Source: ZC4RG30 sp039800965
GTDB lineage: Bacteria; Pseudomonadota; Gammaproteobacteria; Steroidobacterales; Steroidobacteraceae
Direction of reading: 5' to 3'
Assembly: GCA_039800965.1 (NCBI GenBank)
Contig: JBDLPS010000034.1
Location: 1 to 19,533, forward strand
Length of the DNA: 19,533 nt
In this document: positions 1 through 7,129 of the stretch, in pieces
Layout of the letters: every line of letters starts with the position of its first letter
Position numbering within the stretch: the first letter of the stretch is position 1
The notes under the pieces: model-generated
The model's database searches: none
The model's input: the letters and a program-made list of their open reading frames with translations, nothing else
What the model was told of the DNA's origin: nothing
Made by a program: the position numbers and the translations under genes

Positions 1-377
1 GTGGCATCGGCGAGTATCGATTCACGCCTGAACCCGCCGGTCTTGAGCTCCCCGCCGCCCAGCGACATCGCGTCGCCTACGCCGAGTGCCGCGCCGACCT
101 CGGCGAGCGGACCCGCGCTGACCACCCGCGCCCGCAGGCGGCTCAAGGTGCCTTCGTCCGCATCGGGAAAACGCTGGTAGAGGCAATCGGTGACGAGCAG
201 GTTGAGCACGGAGTCGCCCAGGAACTCCAGCCGCTCGTTGCTCGGACCGGAAGCGCTGCGATGCGTCAGCGCACGACGAAACAGACCGGGATCGCGGGGC
301 TCGTGGCCGAGCACCTCGCGCACCCACCGTAACGGCAGGTCGCCCTGCCCGGCGAAGGCGGACGGCGCGTCAGCCAT
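1..377 (-). CDS. rnc: Ribonuclease III, N-terminal part (cut by window edge)
   Basis: Double-stranded-RNA endonuclease that processes rRNA precursors and some mRNAs in the cytoplasm. The first 125 residues are visible and the C-terminus runs off the left edge. The family signature ERLEFLGDS lies at residues 48-56, giving metal-binding Glu51 and Asp55. A third acidic site, Asp124, falls in ILADA at the very edge; the fourth expected acidic residue and the RNA-binding domain lie outside. The ATG at 377 is 6 bases after the DUF4845 stop with only a weak ribosome site, so translation is probably coupled to that gene. The lepB-DUF4845-rnc order is common in beta- and gammaproteobacteria, with era usually next. 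Confidence 0.95.
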   Translation of the reverse strand, partial: MADAPSAFAGQGDLPLRWVREVLGHEPRDPGLFRRALTHRSASGPSNERLEFLGDSVLNLLVTDCLYQRFPDADEGTLSRLRARVVSAGPLAEVGAALGVGDAMSLGGGELKTGGFRRESILADA

Positions 378-383
378 GCCGCG

Positions 384-749
384 TCACTTGACCTCGACCC
401 GCTTGTCGAATGCCACGTTGACGGACAGGCCGGCGAAGAGGGGCACCGACACGTCGTAGTCTGCCTCGAGCGTCCAGACGCCATCCTCGCGCTGGATCAG
501 GATGTCCTCGACGGCCGGATGGGTGATGTCCTCGACCGAGAAACGACGCTGCAGGGCGCTGCGCAAGGTGGTGCCGCTGACCTCGCCGTTTTCCGCACCC
601 TCGCGGGCCACCTGCTGCAAGGAGCGCGACACGGACATGTAGGTGAGGTAGGCCGGCACGAGACGCAATGTCGCGTAGCCCAGGATCGCGAGCGGGACCA
701 GCAGCACGAGCCAGCCGATCAGGGTGATGCCGTTCTGGTGCCTGCGCAT
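384..749 (-). CDS. DUF4845 family small membrane protein
   Basis: A 121-residue protein of unknown function. One hydrophobic helix at about residues 8-27 (starting GITLIGWLVLL) is followed by a soluble domain of about 90 residues, probably periplasmic. Size, topology and position between lepB and rnc fit the DUF4845 family. I chose the ATG at 749 because a GGAGGG lies 8 bases upstream. An alternative in-frame ATG at 773 would overlap the lepB stop as ATGA and add eight residues. The N-terminus resembles a type IV prepilin leader but lacks the usual Glu at position 5 of the mature segment, so I do not call it a pilin. Its link to signal peptidase or RNase III is only positional. Confidence 0.8.
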   Translation of the reverse strand: MRRHQNGITLIGWLVLLVPLAILGYATLRLVPAYLTYMSVSRSLQQVAREGAENGEVSGTTLRSALQRRFSVEDITHPAVEDILIQREDGVWTLEADYDVSVPLFAGLSVNVAFDKRVEVK

Positions 750-757
750 GGATCCAG

Positions 758-763
758 CCCTCC
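758..763 (-). promoter_or_regulatory. Ribosome binding site for the DUF4845 gene
   Basis: GGAGGG on the minus strand, 8 bases before the ATG at 749. It lies just downstream of the lepB stop and favours this start over the ATG at 773. Confidence 0.6.
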
Positions 764-769
764 GTGCCG

Positions 770-1855
770 TCATTCGATTCGGCGCCCGATGCGGCTCCAG
801 AGCGGGCCGCCGGAACGCTGCAGGTCCCAATTGAACCAGATCCGCTGTGCCTTGCCGACCAGATTGGCCTGCGGCACGAAGCCGAAATACCGGCTGTCGG
901 CGCTGTTGTCCCGATTGTCGCCGACCATGAAATATTGCCCTTCCGGCACGACAACCTCGCCCATGTTGCCGGTGTCCGTCAGGTCGGAGCCGCCCTGGCG
1001 GCAGATGTAGGCGCGCTCGAGGTTGCGGCGTCCGCATGACGGCAGCGGCGCGGAGAAGATGCCGGTCTCGGAGACGCAATGCATCACGTCGTGCTCGTGG
1101 GTGCCGAGCGTCTCGCGGGCCAACTGCATGTCCTGGTAGCAGCCATCCGACCAGGTCCCGATCTCGCGCCACGCGGCCAGTTCGCCGTTGACGTAGACAC
1201 GATCGCCGACGACGCGGACGCGGTCGCCCGGAAGTCCCGCGAGGCGCTTGATGTAGTTCACGGCGGGGTCGGGCGGATACCGGAACACCACCACGTCGCC
1301 GCGCTGCGGCGTCCCGACCGGCACCACCAGCTGGTTCGAGACCGGAAGCCGCATCCCGTAGGCGTATTTGTTGACCAGAATGAAATCACCGGCAAACAGC
1401 GTCGGCATCATCGAGTCGGACGGGATGCGGAAAGGCTCGAACAGGAACGAGCGCAATACCAGCACGCCGAGCGCCACGGGAAAGAAGCTGCGTGCGTAAT
1501 CGACGATACCCGGCTCGGGCGCCGCCATGACCGGCTTGCCGGCAGCGAGCGCGGCGCCATGGCGACGTCGGCGGAACACGAGCACGTCGACCCCGTACAC
1601 GATCCCGGAGATGAAGGCCACGAGCACCAGCACAAGGCTGAAATCGAGCCGCTCGGCCAGGACCAGACGGACGACCCCCGCGCAGACGAGCACCGGCAGG
1701 ACGCCATAGACCAGGCGGACCAACGGGCTTTCAGCCGGCTGGGACGGATGGGCCCGCAGCCAGCGGTGCGGGCGCAGGAACCAGTCGTCGATCAGGGCAT
1801 AGGCCCCGATCGGCACGAGCAGCAGCGCAAGGATATCTACCAGCAACTTGAGCAT
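770..1855 (-). CDS. lepB: Signal peptidase I with four predicted membrane helices
   Basis: Cleaves signal peptides from exported proteins at the outer face of the inner membrane. At 361 residues it is longer than E. coli LepB (324). The nucleophile is Ser148 in SDSMMPTL and the general base is Lys203 in YIKR. The conserved GDNRDNSADSR box is at 312-322. Four hydrophobic segments precede the catalytic domain, at about 4-22, 45-66, 72-94 and 124-139; E. coli LepB has two. Positive clusters RPHRWLR and RRRR mark the loops after helices 1 and 3 as cytoplasmic, which places the catalytic domain in the periplasm. The catalytic domain has four cysteines (239, 260, 274, 285). The ATG at 1855 is 11 bases after the lepA stop. 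A longer open frame reaches into lepA but has no homology support. Confidence 0.96.
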   Translation of the reverse strand: MLKLLVDILALLLVPIGAYALIDDWFLRPHRWLRAHPSQPAESPLVRLVYGVLPVLVCAGVVRLVLAERLDFSLVLVLVAFISGIVYGVDVLVFRRRRHGAALAAGKPVMAAPEPGIVDYARSFFPVALGVLVLRSFLFEPFRIPSDSMMPTLFAGDFILVNKYAYGMRLPVSNQLVVPVGTPQRGDVVVFRYPPDPAVNYIKRLAGLPGDRVRVVGDRVYVNGELAAWREIGTWSDGCYQDMQLARETLGTHEHDVMHCVSETGIFSAPLPSCGRRNLERAYICRQGGSDLTDTGNMGEVVVPEGQYFMVGDNRDNSADSRYFGFVPQANLVGKAQRIWFNWDLQRSGGPLWSRIGRRIE

Positions 1856-1866
1856 GTACCGCGCCC

Positions 1867-3660
1867 CTACTTCTTGCCGATGTTCAGCACCGCAAGGAAG
1901 GCTTCCTGCGGAATCTCGACGGTACCGACCTGCTTCATTCGCTTCTTGCCCTCTTTCTGCTTTTCGAGGAGCTTTCGCTTGCGCGAAATGTCGCCACCGT
2001 AGCACTTGGCCAGCACGTTCTTGCGCAACGCCTTCACCGTGGCACGGGCCACGATGTGGGCCCCGATCGCAGCCTGTACCGCGACCTCGAACATCTGCCT
2101 CGGGATCAGTTCCTGCATCTTGTCGACCAGTTCGCGGCCGCGCTGGTAGGCGCTGTCCCTGTGCACGATGATCGACAGGGCATCGACCTTGTCACCGTTG
2201 ATGAGGATATCCAGCTTGACGAGCGGTGCGCTCTGGAAGTGGCTGAATTCGTAATCAAAAGACGCATAACCGCGACTGGAACTCTTCAGGCGGTCGAAGA
2301 AATCGAGCACCACCTCCGCCATCGGCAGTTGGTACTGCAGCGAGACCTGCGTTCCCAGATAGAGCATTTTCTTCTGTACGCCGCGCTTCTCGCTGCACAG
2401 CTGCAGCACGGCCCCGACGTGCTCCGGCGGGACAAGGATGTTCGCGGTGATGATCGGCTCGCGCAGGTCCTCGATGAGGTTCTGCGGCGGCAGCTTGGCG
2501 GGGTTGTCCACGTACTCCAGCTCGCCATCGGTGCGCGCGACTTCGTACACGACGGTCGGCGCACTGGTGATGAGCTCGAGATCGTACTCACGCTCGAGTC
2601 GCTCCTGCACGATATCCATGTGCAGCAGGCCGAGGAAGCCGATGCGGAACCCGAAACCGAGCGCCGTGGAGACTTCCGGCTCGTAGTGCAGCGCGGAGTC
2701 GTTGAGTCGCAGCTTGGCTAGCGCGTCGCGGAAGGACTCGTAGTCCTCGGTATTCACGGGGAACACCCCGGCGAACACGCGCGGCTGCACCTGCTTGAAG
2801 CCCGGCAGCGGCGTTTCGCTGCCATGGGCTTCGGTGGTGATGGTGTCGCCCACCGGTGCGCCATCGATTTCCTTGATGCCAGCGATGACGAAGCCCACCT
2901 CTCCCGCCGACAACTCGCGCAGGCTGACTGACTTCGGGGTGAAGCGCCCGAGCTTGTCGATGACGTGACTGCGACCCGTCGACATCACCTTCATCTTGTC
3001 GCCGACCTTGAGCACGCCGTTGACCACGCGGACCAGGGAGACCACGCCAACGTAGTTGTCGAACCAGGAATCGATGATCAGCGCCTGCAGTGGCGCCGCC
3101 GGATCACCCTTCGGCGCCGGGATGCGCTGCACCAGCTGTTCGAGAAGCTCCTCGACGTTCTCGCCCGTCTTGGCGGACACCCGCACGGCATCCTGGGCGT
3201 CTATGCCGATGATCTCCTCGATTTCCTTGATGACCTTGTCCGGATCGGCGGACGGCAGGTCGATCTTGTTCAGTACCGGGACGACCTCCAGGCCCTGTTC
3301 GATGGCGGTGTAGCAGTTGGCGACGCTCTGCGCCTCGACGCCCTGCGCGGCATCCACCACCAGCAACGCGCCCTCGCAAGCCGCCAGACTGCGCGATACC
3401 TCATAGGAAAAGTCGACATGGCCGGGTGTATCGATGAGGTTCAGCTGGTAACGCCGCCCATCCTTCGCCGCGTAATGGAGCGTGACGCTCTGGGCCTTGA
3501 TCGTGATGCCGCGCTCGCGCTCCAGGGCCATGTTGTCCAGCACCTGGGACTCCATCTCGCGGTCGGAGAGGCCCCCACAGAGCTGGATGAGGCGATCGGC
3601 AAGCGTGGACTTGCCGTGATCGACGTGGGCGATGATCGAGAAGTTTCTGATGAGCTGCAT
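1867..3660 (-). CDS. lepA: Elongation factor 4 (ribosome back-translocase GTPase)
   Basis: Translational GTPase that acts on stalled or mispositioned ribosomes and is implicated in ribosome assembly. The 597 residues match the E. coli length (599). GTPase motifs are G1 AHVDHGKST (11-19), G2 RGITI (50-54), G3 DTPGH (77-81) and G4 NKID (131-134). The LepA-type C-terminal domain ends in a basic tail with RKRKLLEKQKEGKKR, expected to contact RNA. I took the ATG at 3660; the codon before it is an in-frame TTG that would add one residue. Gene order with lepB is the classic one. A perfect -10 hexamer lies about 57 bases upstream, so the gene may have its own promoter as well as read-through from the rpoE operon. 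Confidence 0.97.
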   Translation of the reverse strand: MQLIRNFSIIAHVDHGKSTLADRLIQLCGGLSDREMESQVLDNMALERERGITIKAQSVTLHYAAKDGRRYQLNLIDTPGHVDFSYEVSRSLAACEGALLVVDAAQGVEAQSVANCYTAIEQGLEVVPVLNKIDLPSADPDKVIKEIEEIIGIDAQDAVRVSAKTGENVEELLEQLVQRIPAPKGDPAAPLQALIIDSWFDNYVGVVSLVRVVNGVLKVGDKMKVMSTGRSHVIDKLGRFTPKSVSLRELSAGEVGFVIAGIKEIDGAPVGDTITTEAHGSETPLPGFKQVQPRVFAGVFPVNTEDYESFRDALAKLRLNDSALHYEPEVSTALGFGFRIGFLGLLHMDIVQERLEREYDLELITSAPTVVYEVARTDGELEYVDNPAKLPPQNLIEDLREPIITANILVPPEHVGAVLQLCSEKRGVQKKMLYLGTQVSLQYQLPMAEVVLDFFDRLKSSSRGYASFDYEFSHFQSAPLVKLDILINGDKVDALSIIVHRDSAYQRGRELVDKMQELIPRQMFEVAVQAAIGAHIVARATVKALRKNVLAKCYGGDISRKRKLLEKQKEGKKRMKQVGTVEIPQEAFLAVLNIGKK

Positions 3661-3716
3661 CAAAGCCCGCCGTGGCGCCGGGAAACGGTTGGATCGCGCC
3701 CATGCGGCGCTGCGGG

Positions 3717-3722
3717 ATTATA
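3717..3722 (-). promoter_or_regulatory. Possible sigma-70 -10 box upstream of lepA
   Basis: A perfect TATAAT on the minus strand, 57 bases before the lepA ATG, inside the 94-base gap after the glutaredoxin gene. No good -35 hexamer is visible 16-18 bases upstream, and no TGn extension precedes it. A short GC hairpin (GCCCC/GGGGC arms, 3723-3736) abuts the box. AT-rich hexamers are rare in this GC-rich sequence, which is the main support. Confidence 0.4.
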
Positions 3723-3754
3723 GCCCCAAGGGGGGCCTTTCGGCCGGACTGCGT

Positions 3755-4003
3755 CTAGCGCGGACGCAACATGCGCACCAGTTCCCGCGGGTCGAGGCGG
3801 TGCTGGCAGACCTTGGCGCCATCCAGCAGCAGGACGGGGATGTCGAGGCCGTAGCGCCGGGCCAACAAGACATCGGAATCCACGTCCCGCACTTCGATAG
3901 GGGGAAGCTCTACCGTCGAGCCAAGCTGCGCGAGCTCGAGCAGCATCTCCTCGCAAAGCTCGCAGCCATCGCGGCTGAGCAGGGTCAGCTGAGGCCCGGT
4001 CAA
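3755..4003 (-). CDS. Glutaredoxin-like thiol-disulfide protein (DUF836 type)
   Basis: A small thioredoxin-fold protein of 82 residues, probably a cytoplasmic thiol-disulfide exchange protein. The redox motif is Cys14-Glu-Leu-Cys17 near the N-terminus. An Ile-Pro at 56-57 fits the cis-proline that faces the active site in this fold, and a third cysteine is at 66. The first strand (LTLLSRDGC) fits the glutaredoxin-like DUF836 group. The start is inferred to be the TTG at 4003, which overlaps the rseB stop as TTGA; no other suitable start codon lies before the redox motif. Such genes commonly sit just before lepA in related genomes. Its substrate is not known from the sequence. Confidence 0.85.
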   Translation of the reverse strand: MTGPQLTLLSRDGCELCEEMLLELAQLGSTVELPPIEVRDVDSDVLLARRYGLDIPVLLLDGAKVCQHRLDPRELVRMLRPR

Positions 4004-5067
4004 GGACGGGACGTCCGGTCCAGCGCCGCAGTCGGCTCCGGCAGCGGCCGCAAGGCCTCCGCGATCGCCTTGACGGTCTGGGGCGGCACTTCTCCCACTG
4101 CCGTGACCCGGTAGCCCTCCACGATCGCCGTGAACGCCGCCGCAGCCCCGAGCTGCGCGGCACCGGAATTTCGCCGCGGCTCGCCGGTGCGGGAGGTCTG
4201 CGGTGGCAGGCTGGCACTTTCGATGAATACCGATACGGTCGCCAGGCCATCCGTGAACACCATGTGGGACGACGCCTTCTGCGCGGCGGCCGCGCCGCCC
4301 TGTCCACCCGCACGCCGAAAGCCCGGCGGCAGCGAAACCGCAGCCCAGGCCGTCATCTCCACGGGCTTCAGGCGAGGCGCATCCCGCCGCAACCATCGGA
4401 AGCCCTCGGTCTCGACACCCGCCTTGAGGAGTTCATCGTCGATACGCGGCGGCAGGACCAGCGAGGCAAAGGTGATCTGTTCAACCAGTTCGCCATTCAC
4501 GCCCGCCAACTGCGTCTGCACAGGCATGGCGGTTTTTTCATCTATCCAGAAACGATACCCATAGCGCCAGCCGTCGCGGGGCGTCACGGTGATCAGTCGC
4601 ACCGGCCGCCCTTGCATGCGCACGCGCTCCGCATCGCGCAACTCGTAGTTGGACAGCGCCGCAGGACCGAAGCCAGGCAATCCGCCGATATATCCGAGAC
4701 CCGGCAGCCGTTTCTCGACGACCACGATGCGGCGGTCCGGGAAATAACTGACGAGCTCGTTGCCGTCGCGGACGAACTCGCGGCCGGTACCGTCCACCGT
4801 CAGCAGACGCTCGGTGAGGTGGCCATCCTGCATGCGGTGGACGATTCGTGCGGTGACGCGCCGGTCACCCAGCTTCTGAACGAAAACGCCATCGTAGTTC
4901 CGGTTGGCCAAGGCGGCGTTCATGCGCAGGATCCATTCGGCCGGGTCTTCCGTGACCGCACGCTCGGCGGCGGCGCCGATCACCGGGACGAACGCGCCCA
5001 CGCACAGCAGCCACGCCAAGGCGCGGCGCCATGCGAGCCCGGCCATTGCGGAATCAGCGACGCGCAC
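4000..5067 (-). CDS. rseB: Periplasmic sigma-E regulator RseB/MucB
   Basis: Binds the periplasmic part of RseA and shields it from proteolysis until lipid or outer-membrane-protein stress signals release it. The product is about 355 residues, with a signal peptide ending near GAAA (roughly residues 30-34). An N-terminal MucB/RseB lipoprotein-carrier-like domain (about 40-210) and a smaller C-terminal domain (about 240-335) follow. The start is uncertain. GGAGG at 5077-5081 is 9 bases before GTG 5067 and 6 before TTG 5070, whereas ATG 5046 has no ribosome site but lies just after the rseA stop. I chose GTG 5067, which overlaps rseA by 14 bases. All choices keep the signal peptide. Confidence 0.9.
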   Translation of the reverse strand: MRVADSAMAGLAWRRALAWLLCVGAFVPVIGAAAERAVTEDPAEWILRMNAALANRNYDGVFVQKLGDRRVTARIVHRMQDGHLTERLLTVDGTGREFVRDGNELVSYFPDRRIVVVEKRLPGLGYIGGLPGFGPAALSNYELRDAERVRMQGRPVRLITVTPRDGWRYGYRFWIDEKTAMPVQTQLAGVNGELVEQITFASLVLPPRIDDELLKAGVETEGFRWLRRDAPRLKPVEMTAWAAVSLPPGFRRAGGQGGAAAAQKASSHMVFTDGLATVSVFIESASLPPQTSRTGEPRRNSGAAQLGAAAAFTAIVEGYRVTAVGEVPPQTVKAIAEALRPLPEPTAALDRTSRP

Positions 5068-5728
5068 CAACCTCTGCCTCCGTCATCTCGACCGTGTTCT
5101 CGGTCGGATCGAAATTACCCGAGATCACCGTCGACAACGGGCTAAGGCGCACCACCGGCGTGGTGTACTCACTGTGCGCGACCACATAGTTGACCAAGGG
5201 CGTCGAGGGACGCGCGCCCGCTGCGGGCCTTGCATCCAGCGGTGTCGTGTAGCTCGGCGCCGGCGATTCGACGGGTCGCGCCATCAGGTCGACCGGCACC
5301 TGGCTGGCCGAGGCCGCGTCCGGTTCGACGACCGAAGCAACCAGGCCGGGCGCCAGCGGCGCCTGGCTGCGCATCACGAGGATCGTCATCGCGGCGACGC
5401 CCGCCGCCAGGCCCGTACCCCAAGCCAGGTTGCGCCAGGAAGCGCCTGCCCGGACCGAATCGGGCGCTCCGGGCAAGACCCCGGCGACCGACAGGGCTGC
5501 CTCGCGCTCCAGCGCCAGGCCGACGCGGGCGGCGACATCGCCACGCCCCGCACGGGCAGCGGCCAAGGGCTCGCCGCGCAGGCTCGCGCCGATCAGCGCA
5601 TAGCGGCCCCAGCTGTCGCGCAGCGCGGCATCCTTGAGTAGGCGGCGGGTTACCAGGTCGACCTGGGAGGCGTCGAGCTCCCCATCGAACAAGGCTGACA
5701 CCTGGCTGTTGCGTTCCTGCTCGTTCAT
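5054..5728 (-). CDS. rseA: Anti-sigma-E factor RseA/MucA
   Basis: Inner-membrane protein whose cytoplasmic N-terminus holds sigma-E inactive until regulated proteolysis. It has 224 residues. The N-terminal anti-sigma domain carries the typical SALFDGELD stretch (11-19), with LKDAALRDSWGRY at 31-43. One membrane helix at about 100-119 (NLAWGTGLAAGVAAMTILVM) is followed by a periplasmic tail of about 105 residues that should contact RseB. The ATG at 5728 overlaps the rpoE stop as ATGA, and GAGGAG sits 5 bases upstream at 5734-5739. Coupled translation with rpoE fits the need for matched sigma and anti-sigma levels. Confidence 0.93.
   Translation of the reverse strand: MNEQERNSQVSALFDGELDASQVDLVTRRLLKDAALRDSWGRYALIGASLRGEPLAAARAGRGDVAARVGLALEREAALSVAGVLPGAPDSVRAGASWRNLAWGTGLAAGVAAMTILVMRSQAPLAPGLVASVVEPDAASASQVPVDLMARPVESPAPSYTTPLDARPAAGARPSTPLVNYVVAHSEYTTPVVRLSPLSTVISGNFDPTENTVEMTEAEVGARR
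5077..5081 (-). promoter_or_regulatory. Ribosome binding site bearing on the rseB start
   Basis: GGAGG inside the end of rseA, 9 bases before GTG 5067 and 6 before TTG 5070. It argues for a start upstream of ATG 5046 and for translation overlapping the rseA stop. Confidence 0.5.
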
Positions 5729-6333
5729 CCCAACTCCTCGGCTCGTCCCAGCCCGCCTTCGAATACTTCGGCGAGCTTGCGGTCAATGGCCTCACGCGCA
5801 CGGAAGATGCGCGAGCGCACCGTACCCACGGGGCAATCCATGGCTGCGGCAATCTCCTCGTAACTGAGGCCCTCGAGTTCCCGCAGCACGATGGCCGTGC
5901 GCAGGTCCTCAGGGAGGGCCTCTATCGCCTTGTTGACGATCGTCCTGATCTCGTCCGTCAGCGCCAGCGCCTCGGGGGTCTCGGTATCGGCAAGGCGCCC
6001 CTGCATGTCGTAGGAACCCTCCTGGTCCTGGAGGTCCAGGTCATACTCGACCGGACTGCGATCCCTCGAGACGATCGCGTTTTTCGCCGTGTTGATCGCG
6101 ATGCGATAGAGCCAGGTATAAAAGGCGCTCTCCCCGCGGAACTGGGGCAATGCCCGGTAGGCCTTGATGAAAGCCTCCTGCGCCACGTCTTCTGCATCGG
6201 CCGGATCGCGCATGTAACGCATCACGAGCTTGACCACCTTGTGCTGGTACTTGCGCACCAGCACGTCGAACGCGCCCTTGTCGCCACGCTGGACGCGTTG
6301 CACCAGGCTCAGGTCGCTCGCGTCGGCGCTCAT
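5725..6333 (-). CDS. rpoE: ECF sigma factor RpoE/AlgU (envelope stress sigma-E)
   Basis: Directs RNA polymerase to envelope-stress promoters. The 202 residues match the family. Region 2 holds RYMRDPADAEDVAQEAF (39-55), which binds core polymerase and melts the -10. Region 4 holds ELEGLSYEEIAAAMDCPVG (152-170) and TVRSRIFRAR (171-180), the helix-turn-helix that reads the -35. It is first in an rpoE-rseA-rseB run. A sigma-E type promoter (GAACTT, 16 bases, TCCAAA) lies about 45-70 bases upstream of the ATG, so the gene probably activates itself. The ribosome site is weak: GGGAG about 14 bases from the start. Confidence 0.97.
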   Translation of the reverse strand: MSADASDLSLVQRVQRGDKGAFDVLVRKYQHKVVKLVMRYMRDPADAEDVAQEAFIKAYRALPQFRGESAFYTWLYRIAINTAKNAIVSRDRSPVEYDLDLQDQEGSYDMQGRLADTETPEALALTDEIRTIVNKAIEALPEDLRTAIVLRELEGLSYEEIAAAMDCPVGTVRSRIFRAREAIDRKLAEVFEGGLGRAEELG

Positions 6334-6377
6334 GTGCAGTAACGGACTCCCGCATGGCGGAGTTCGCCTTGCGATGG

Positions 6378-6405
6378 TTTGGACCGGAGCCGGACCGAAA
6401 AGTTC
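6378..6405 (-). promoter_or_regulatory. Sigma-E type promoter upstream of rpoE
   Basis: On the minus strand the -35 GAACTT (6405-6400) is separated by 16 bases from the -10 TCCAAA (6383-6378). This closely follows the sigma-E/AlgU consensus of GAACTT, about 16 bases, then TCnAA/TCTGA. Transcription would start near 6371, giving a leader of about 38 bases before the rpoE ATG. The -35 lies in a perfect 6-base inverted repeat (ACCGAA, CTT, TTCGGT; 6394-6408). Only a 94-base gap separates ygfX from rpoE, and this element fills its middle; I see nothing else in the gap. Confidence 0.75.
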
Positions 6406-6427
6406 GGTGACCGGCGGGCGGACTCCG

Positions 6428-6940
6428 TCAGTCTAGCGCAGGTCCCCCTGCGGCCGGCCGACCTGTCTTGAGGGCCCGCAGCAGGGCCGCCGCGGGACCG
6501 GGTTGCAGGGAGCGTCGGTCGATGAAGACCGGGTGGCGGCGCCGACCCCACAGGACGAGCCAAAGGAAGGGCCCGACCTGCAGGCTGCCCGGCCCCAGCT
6601 TTGCCGGGACAATGACGCCGGAAACGAGTTCCACGCGGAAACGCCCCTGCCCGTCCCAGGACAAGGCCCGGACGGCGAAAGGCCCGGACCGCAGGCAATC
6701 GCGGCGGACCGCCTGCCAGGCGAAGACACTGCATACGACGGACACACCGATGCGGATGGGGACTCCTGCGCCCCCGGACGCGAGCACGGCGACAGGCATG
6801 CCGATCAGGAAAAGAAACAGGATCACCGCAACGGAACGGGCCGGGGCCAGCTCGATGCGTCCGGCCTGGCAGCGATCAGGCGGGCGGGAGACGCAACTGG
6901 TCGACGAGGGGCTGGAGGGTGGTGTCGGCGACAGGCTCAC
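6428..6940 (-). CDS. ygfX: YgfX-like membrane protein (partner of SdhE)
   Basis: A small inner-membrane protein of 170 residues as read from the ATG at 6940. Two hydrophobic helices at about 36-54 and 60-77 are followed by a cytoplasmic domain with LSWDGQGRFRVEL (93-105) and a later VFIDRRSL. That pattern and the position right after sdhE match the YgfX (CptA) family. In E. coli YgfX is encoded beside SdhE (YgfY) and has been proposed to affect cell division or cytoskeleton proteins; a role in SDH biogenesis is also possible. The start is uncertain. ATG 6940 makes a 65-base overlap with sdhE and a long Pro/Ser-rich N-terminus, but no better ATG, GTG or TTG lies between it and the first helix. 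Confidence 0.75.
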   Translation of the reverse strand: MSLSPTPPSSPSSTSCVSRPPDRCQAGRIELAPARSVAVILFLFLIGMPVAVLASGGAGVPIRIGVSVVCSVFAWQAVRRDCLRSGPFAVRALSWDGQGRFRVELVSGVIVPAKLGPGSLQVGPFLWLVLWGRRRHPVFIDRRSLQPGPAAALLRALKTGRPAAGGPALD

Positions 6941-7112
6941 CCGCCACGAGATACGCCGCGATGAGGGGGTCCGGCAATTCCAGAAATGCCTCGAAGGAGG
7001 CCCTTTCCAGGTCGGACGCCTGCGGCCAGCGATCCCGGAGGTAGCGGTTGAGCAGGATATCGAGCTCTTTCATGCCACGGCGGCAACGCCAGGCCAGGCG
7101 CCCTACCTGCAC
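6876..7112 (-). CDS. sdhE: FAD assembly factor SdhE
   Basis: Promotes covalent attachment of FAD to SdhA (bacterial counterpart of mitochondrial Sdh5/SDHAF2). The product is 78 residues. The key RGxxE motif is RGMKE at 12-16, preceded by VGRLAWRCR as in other family members. I chose GTG 7112, which retains this motif. The first ATG (7073) lies inside the motif and would delete its Arg-Gly, so an ATG-only call would give a non-functional product. The acidic helices (LERASFEAFLELPDPLIAAYL) and C-terminal PLVDQLR fit the fold. It follows the sdhB stop by 17 bases in the SDH operon. Confidence 0.92.
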   Translation of the reverse strand: MQVGRLAWRCRRGMKELDILLNRYLRDRWPQASDLERASFEAFLELPDPLIAAYLVAGEPVADTTLQPLVDQLRLPPA

Positions 7113-7129
7113 GGCGTCGGATGGCCCGC

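Noticed and set aside
384..749. Type IV prepilin-like N-terminus in the DUF4845 protein (Gly before ITLIGWLVLL)
   Set aside because: The conserved Glu at position 5 is missing, and the protein fits the DUF4845 family by size and location, so the resemblance is probably superficial.
2056..3723. Long plus-strand open frames opposite lepA
   Set aside because: They mirror lepA codons and show no start context or family signature; lepA itself is complete with all GTPase motifs.
3723..3736. GC hairpin after the glutaredoxin gene considered as a terminator
   Set aside because: The stem is only 5 bases and is followed by TATAATCCC rather than a T-run, so it does not look like an intrinsic terminator.
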